From Polyangiaceae bacterium (lineage in GTDB: Bacteria; Myxococcota_A; Polyangia; Polyangiales; Polyangiaceae), in contig JADLAB010000353.1 in the NCBI GenBank assembly GCA_020848455.1, positions 1 to 55,882 of the forward strand: a stretch of DNA of 55,882 nt, in the 5' to 3' direction. The position numbers and the translations under genes are program-made. Of the stretch, positions 50,449 to 55,882 are shown one piece after another. The notes beneath the pieces are model-generated. The model was given only the letters and a program-made list of their open reading frames with translations, was not told the origin of the DNA and did no database searches. Positions within the stretch are counted from its first letter, which is position 1, and every line of letters begins with the position of its first letter.

Positions 50449-51867
50449 ATGAGCAACCCCCGCGCTGCCACCACGCTCGACACGGCCACGGCGCTCGACC
50501 TGGAGCCCGAGGCCCTGGACGACCTCGAGCGCGAGCTGCCGCCGCTCATCGACGACGACGAGTCCGAGACGACCGCGGTGCGCGCGCGCGTGCCCGGCGA
50601 GCCTGGCATCGGCAACGTCGAGCCGGCGACCGAGGCGCCCGCCGGGGGCGCCGACCCGCGCTCCGTGGCCGGGGACTCGATGCTCGCCCGCTACTTCCGC
50701 GACATGGCGACGCACGCCGTCATGGGCCACGCCGAGGAGGTCGAGGCCGCCAAGGCGGTCGAGGCCGCCGAGGTCGCGCACTGGGCCGCCCTGCTCGCGT
50801 ACCCCGCGGCTGCGCCCTTCCTGCTGCAGGCCCTCGAGGAGGACATCGCCGCGCTCGGTCCCGAGACCTTCGAGGTGCCCGAGATCGCTCTGCTCCAGAA
50901 GCTCCTGCGCAACAAGAAGCCGACCGCCGCCACGCAGCGCCGCTACGACGAGCTCTGCCGCGTCCTCGCCCAGCGCGTGCAGCTCCCGGACTCGGACCGG
51001 CTCTGGGTGTCGCGCGCCCACGTGCTCCTGCGCGAGATCGGCAAGCGCCCCGACCCGTCCGCCTGGCGCCAGCAGGTGGTCGGCCGCCCGCTGCCGTACG
51101 TGCCGCCGACGCGCGCGTACCGCCGCCATCTCGAGCTCGTCGACGAGACCTTCGGCGCGCAGCTCGCCGCCAAGAACCGCTTCGTCAAGGCGAACCTCCG
51201 GCTCGTCGTGTCGATCGCCCGCCGCTACAACCGCGGCAAGATGGCCCTCATCGACCTCATCCAAGAGGGCAACATCGGCCTGATGAAGGCGGTCGAGCGC
51301 TTCGACTATCGGCGCGGGTACCGCTTCAGCACGTACGCCTCGTGGTGGATCCGCCACGCCATCAACCGCGCGCTCGCCGACAAGGGTCGCGCCGTGCGCA
51401 TCCCTGTCCACATGCTGGACACGTACAACCGCGTGGCGCGCGCGACGCAGGCCTCGCTCGCCCGGCTCGGCCGCGAGCCTACGGTCGAGGAGCTCGAGCG
51501 TGCCACGGGCGTCCCGCGCGAGAAGCTCGACAAGGTGAAGAGCTTCTCGGCCGACGCGCCCTTCTCGCTCGACCGCCCGGTCGGCGACGAGGACGGCCGC
51601 AAGTTCGTGGACTTCCTCGAGGAGGAGGACGCGGTCTCGCCGTACGACCACGTCGCCGGCCAGTACTGGACCGACGAGGTGCGGCGGCTGCTCACCAAGC
51701 TGACGCCCATCGAGTCGAACATCATCCGGTGGCGCTTCGGCCTCGACAACGAGAGCGAGCTCACGCTGAAGGAAATCGGCGACAAGTATGCCCTGTCGCG
51801 CGAGCGCATCCGGCAGCTCCAGGAGCAGGCCCTCGCCAAGATGCGCCGGCAGATGCGCGAGTTCTAG
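50449..51867 (+). CDS. RNA polymerase sigma factor, sigma-70 family (group 2 type)
   Basis: The preferred start is ATG 50449 (GAGGAGA site), giving 472 residues; the in-frame ATG at 50245 has no ribosome site and would add a 68-residue Ser/Ala/Arg-rich extension. Regions: an acidic N-terminal segment; region 1.2 (DSMLARYFRDMATHAVM); region 2 (NLRLVVSIARRYNRGKM, DLIQEGNIGLMKAVERFDYRR, FSTYASWWIRHAI); region 3 (RIPVHMLDTYNR, REPTVEELERATG); region 4 (TPIESNIIRWRFG, LKEIGDKYALSRERIRQLQ). The NCR between 1.2 and 2 is about 150 residues. It is probably a specialised (stationary-phase, developmental or stress) sigma, as in myxobacterial SigB/SigC; this is inferred. Confidence 0.92.
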   Translation: MSNPRAATTLDTATALDLEPEALDDLERELPPLIDDDESETTAVRARVPGEPGIGNVEPATEAPAGGADPRSVAGDSMLARYFRDMATHAVMGHAEEVEAAKAVEAAEVAHWAALLAYPAAAPFLLQALEEDIAALGPETFEVPEIALLQKLLRNKKPTAATQRRYDELCRVLAQRVQLPDSDRLWVSRAHVLLREIGKRPDPSAWRQQVVGRPLPYVPPTRAYRRHLELVDETFGAQLAAKNRFVKANLRLVVSIARRYNRGKMALIDLIQEGNIGLMKAVERFDYRRGYRFSTYASWWIRHAINRALADKGRAVRIPVHMLDTYNRVARATQASLARLGREPTVEELERATGVPREKLDKVKSFSADAPFSLDRPVGDEDGRKFVDFLEEEDAVSPYDHVAGQYWTDEVRRLLTKLTPIESNIIRWRFGLDNESELTLKEIGDKYALSRERIRQLQEQALAKMRRQMREF

Positions 51868-51920
51868 AGGCACGCTCGGCCCCAGCGCGACGTGTGCTTG
51901 CCGCGGATCCCACGCGGAGT

Positions 51921-51936
51921 GCGCGCACGTGCGCGC
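51921..51936. other. Perfect 16-bp palindrome after the sigma-factor gene
   Basis: GCGCGCACGTGCGCGC, 54 bp after the stop codon. Perfect self-complementarity over 16 bp; could be a protein-binding site or an RNA hairpin with a minimal loop. Confidence 0.55.
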
Positions 51937-52020
51937 CTGCGGGGGGCGCTGTTTCCGACGCGGGTCGGGCGCACACGCGTGGCCGGCGACCGACAACTTC
52001 TTTTCCGCACCCCTGACAGC

Positions 52021-52052
52021 GGTGTCGCGGTCGCCGCGGCGTGTGCGACACC
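52021..52052. other. Inverted repeat (8-bp arms) in the sigma-factor/lipoprotein spacer
   Basis: GGTGTCGC (52021-52028) and GCGACACC (52045-52052) with a 16-nt GC-rich loop, in a 393-bp spacer (51868-52260) that otherwise holds no gene. A transcript of the sigma-factor gene could end in this structure. Confidence 0.45.
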
Positions 52053-52260
52053 CGGTCCGCGGGTCGCGGCGCCGGGGGCGATCGCCGGCACGCACGGTGG
52101 CGCCGCTGCTCGGGGCCTGGCGCCGCGCAACCCGCTTGACCGGCGTGGCGAGCGGTGTCACTGCGTGGCGGACCTCGGGAGCGGTGCGCACGGACCGGAA
52201 CCGGCGTTCCGGATGGTCGAGCCCGCCTACGCGGCGGCCGGCCGGAAGAGCGGAGTGGTC

Positions 52261-52743
52261 ATGGGTACGACGAACCAAGTCCTACTGGTGTGTCTGGCAG
52301 CCGGCCTCGCGATGGGTTGCCCCAAGAAGGGCAACCAGCCGACCTCGGAGCCCGCGCCGACGGCGACGGCCACGACCACGCCCACGGTGGTGGGGCACGC
52401 GACCGCCATGGCGCTCGCCGATCTCGGCGACTTCGACCAGAAGATGGCCGACGAGATGGTCGCCCGCGCGATCCGGAACGCGCGCGGCTGCACCGCAGCG
52501 CTCGACAAGACGCCGAAGAGCGCCGAGGTCGACGTCGTGTTCGACGGCGACAAGGGGCGCATCACCGACGTCAAGCTCGACGGCTTCTCCGGTCTGTCGG
52601 AGCAGGGCACGAGCTGCATCAAGAACGCCTTCACGGCCGAGGTCGTGCCGCCCTTCGCCGGCGGGCAGAAGACGGTGAAGTACACCCTCGAGCTGCCGGC
52701 CATCGCGCCCGCCGCCTCCGCCAAGCCCGAGAAGAAGCCGTGA
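52261..52743 (+). CDS. Small lipoprotein, AgmX/TonB-C-like domain
   Basis: A 160-residue lipoprotein (LAMGCPKK, cysteine about residue 20) with a Thr/Pro linker and one globular domain. The domain reads AIRNARGCTAALDK, AEVDVVFDGDKGRITDVKLDGFSG, GTSCIKNAFTAEVVPPFAGG: two conserved cysteines and a VDVVF...GRITDVKL beta-hairpin like the TonB/AgmX-type repeat domain found in myxobacterial envelope proteins. It is translationally coupled (GTGA) to the next gene. Confidence 0.75.
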   Translation: MGTTNQVLLVCLAAGLAMGCPKKGNQPTSEPAPTATATTTPTVVGHATAMALADLGDFDQKMADEMVARAIRNARGCTAALDKTPKSAEVDVVFDGDKGRITDVKLDGFSGLSEQGTSCIKNAFTAEVVPPFAGGQKTVKYTLELPAIAPAASAKPEKKP

Positions 52744-53333
52744 GTCGGTCCTGGCCCGTCACCGGCCTCACCGGCGCAGGGCTCGCCCTCGCCGGCGTGC
52801 TCGTGGCCGGCTCCGCCCGCGCGCAGGACGCGGAGCCGGCCGAGCCCGAGGCCCCCGCGGAGGCTGCACCGCCGAAGCCGTCGGCGAGCGCTTCCGGCGC
52901 CCTGCTGGCGGCCGAGCCCGGGGACGAGGCCGAGCCGCTGCGGCTGCGCTACCCGCCGACGTCGGTGCGCTGGGGTCTCATCGGCGCCGGGGCCGGCCTC
53001 ACGCTCGGGGCGTACGCCGCCTCGCTCGTCGCGGCCTACACCGCGACCGACGTGCCGGGCATCGACAAGCTCAAGATCCCGGTCATCGGACCGTGGTGGA
53101 CGCTCGGCGTGAGCGCCTGTCCCGACAGCGACCCGGAGTGCGGCGCGGCCGTCTACTTGCGCGGGGTGGGCTACGTCTTCGACGGCCTGTTCCAGCTCGC
53201 CGGCCTCGCCATCATGGCCGAGGGCATCTTCATGACGACCGAGGCCGAGCCGACGCTGCCCGCGCCGGAGGTGAGCATCGTCCCGCTCGCCAGCCCGACG
53301 CTCGCGGGCCTCGGGGTCGTCGGCGTCTTCTGA
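52740..53333 (+). CDS. Exported membrane-associated protein, unknown function
   Basis: A 197-residue protein from GTG 52740 that overlaps the lipoprotein stop (GTGA). A signal peptide (about 1-29, ending ARAQ) is followed by an acidic Ala/Pro/Glu linker (about 30-75) and two or three hydrophobic segments (WGLIGAGAGLTLGAYAASLV; GVGYVFDGLFQLAGLAIMAEGIFM) with a CPDSDPEC loop between them. Coupling to the small lipoprotein suggests a two-protein envelope unit. Family not recognised. Confidence 0.7.
   Translation: MSRSWPVTGLTGAGLALAGVLVAGSARAQDAEPAEPEAPAEAAPPKPSASASGALLAAEPGDEAEPLRLRYPPTSVRWGLIGAGAGLTLGAYAASLVAAYTATDVPGIDKLKIPVIGPWWTLGVSACPDSDPECGAAVYLRGVGYVFDGLFQLAGLAIMAEGIFMTTEAEPTLPAPEVSIVPLASPTLAGLGVVGVF

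Positions 53334-55882
<2,549 letters not shown>

Overview
The window is 55.9 kb of very GC-rich bacterial chromosome with strong third-position GC bias, tightly packed genes and no sign of phage, plasmid, insertion sequence, tRNA, rRNA or CRISPR. The gene content points to Myxococcota, most likely the Polyangia side. It has many lipoproteins with low-complexity Pro/Thr or Gly linkers, several FHA-domain signalling proteins, an FHA-type sigma-54 activator, a TonB-fused outer-membrane receptor, type IV pilus retraction ATPases and a folP-cdaA-ybbR run. The assignment is inferred from gene content; no rRNA is present to confirm it.

Layout. 1-1.4 kb: two paralogous secreted proteins, the first cut by the window edge. 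1.7-4.3 kb (minus): an acyltransferase E2 subunit overlapping glyA. 4.5-9.2 kb: a YkgJ-like cysteine protein, an esterase lipoprotein and two PilT-family ATPases, one very unusual. 9.5-12.3 kb (minus): an ABC-F protein followed by a thioredoxin-fold lipoprotein. 12.4-14.6 kb (plus): a vWA lipoprotein, a TerB-like protein and rplS with its own promoter and a structured leader. 15.0-27.7 kb (plus): a six-gene run of zinc-ribbon/FHA protein, vWA-TM-FHA protein, PP2C phosphatase, FHA-FHA-FHA-ABC exporter, TonB-domain/TonB-dependent receptor fusion and a translationally coupled lipoprotein. 27.8-31.4 kb (minus): a double GST_N protein, two small envelope proteins and a very-long-chain-type acyl-CoA dehydrogenase. 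31.4-36.6 kb: a c-di-AMP locus, with the PgpH-type phosphodiesterase divergent from folP-cdaA-cdaR. 36.7-41.0 kb: a methyltransferase, a BMP-family binding protein coupled to a HEAT lipoprotein, and a diacylglycerol-kinase-like protein. 41.2-47.8 kb (minus): an FHA-GAF sigma-54 activator, a large Cys-paired repeat lipoprotein, and an aldo/keto reductase overlapping a CysQ-like phosphatase. 48.0-49.8 kb: rpmI-rplT-pheS. 50.4-53.3 kb: a sigma-70 family factor behind a well-matched sigma-54 promoter, then two small envelope proteins. 53.3 kb to the end: a FAH-like protein (minus) and pyrG, cut by the right edge.

How it fits together. The 15-27.7 kb run looks like an envelope system read through Ser/Thr phosphorylation: FHA domains bind phosphothreonine, the PP2C protein removes the phosphate, a vWA domain faces the periplasm and an ABCG-type exporter carries FHA domains, but no kinase is encoded nearby. 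The c-di-AMP synthase and hydrolase sit back to back. Degenerate 7-bp repeat arrays occupy several gene-end spacers and form the most distinctive non-coding signal in the window.
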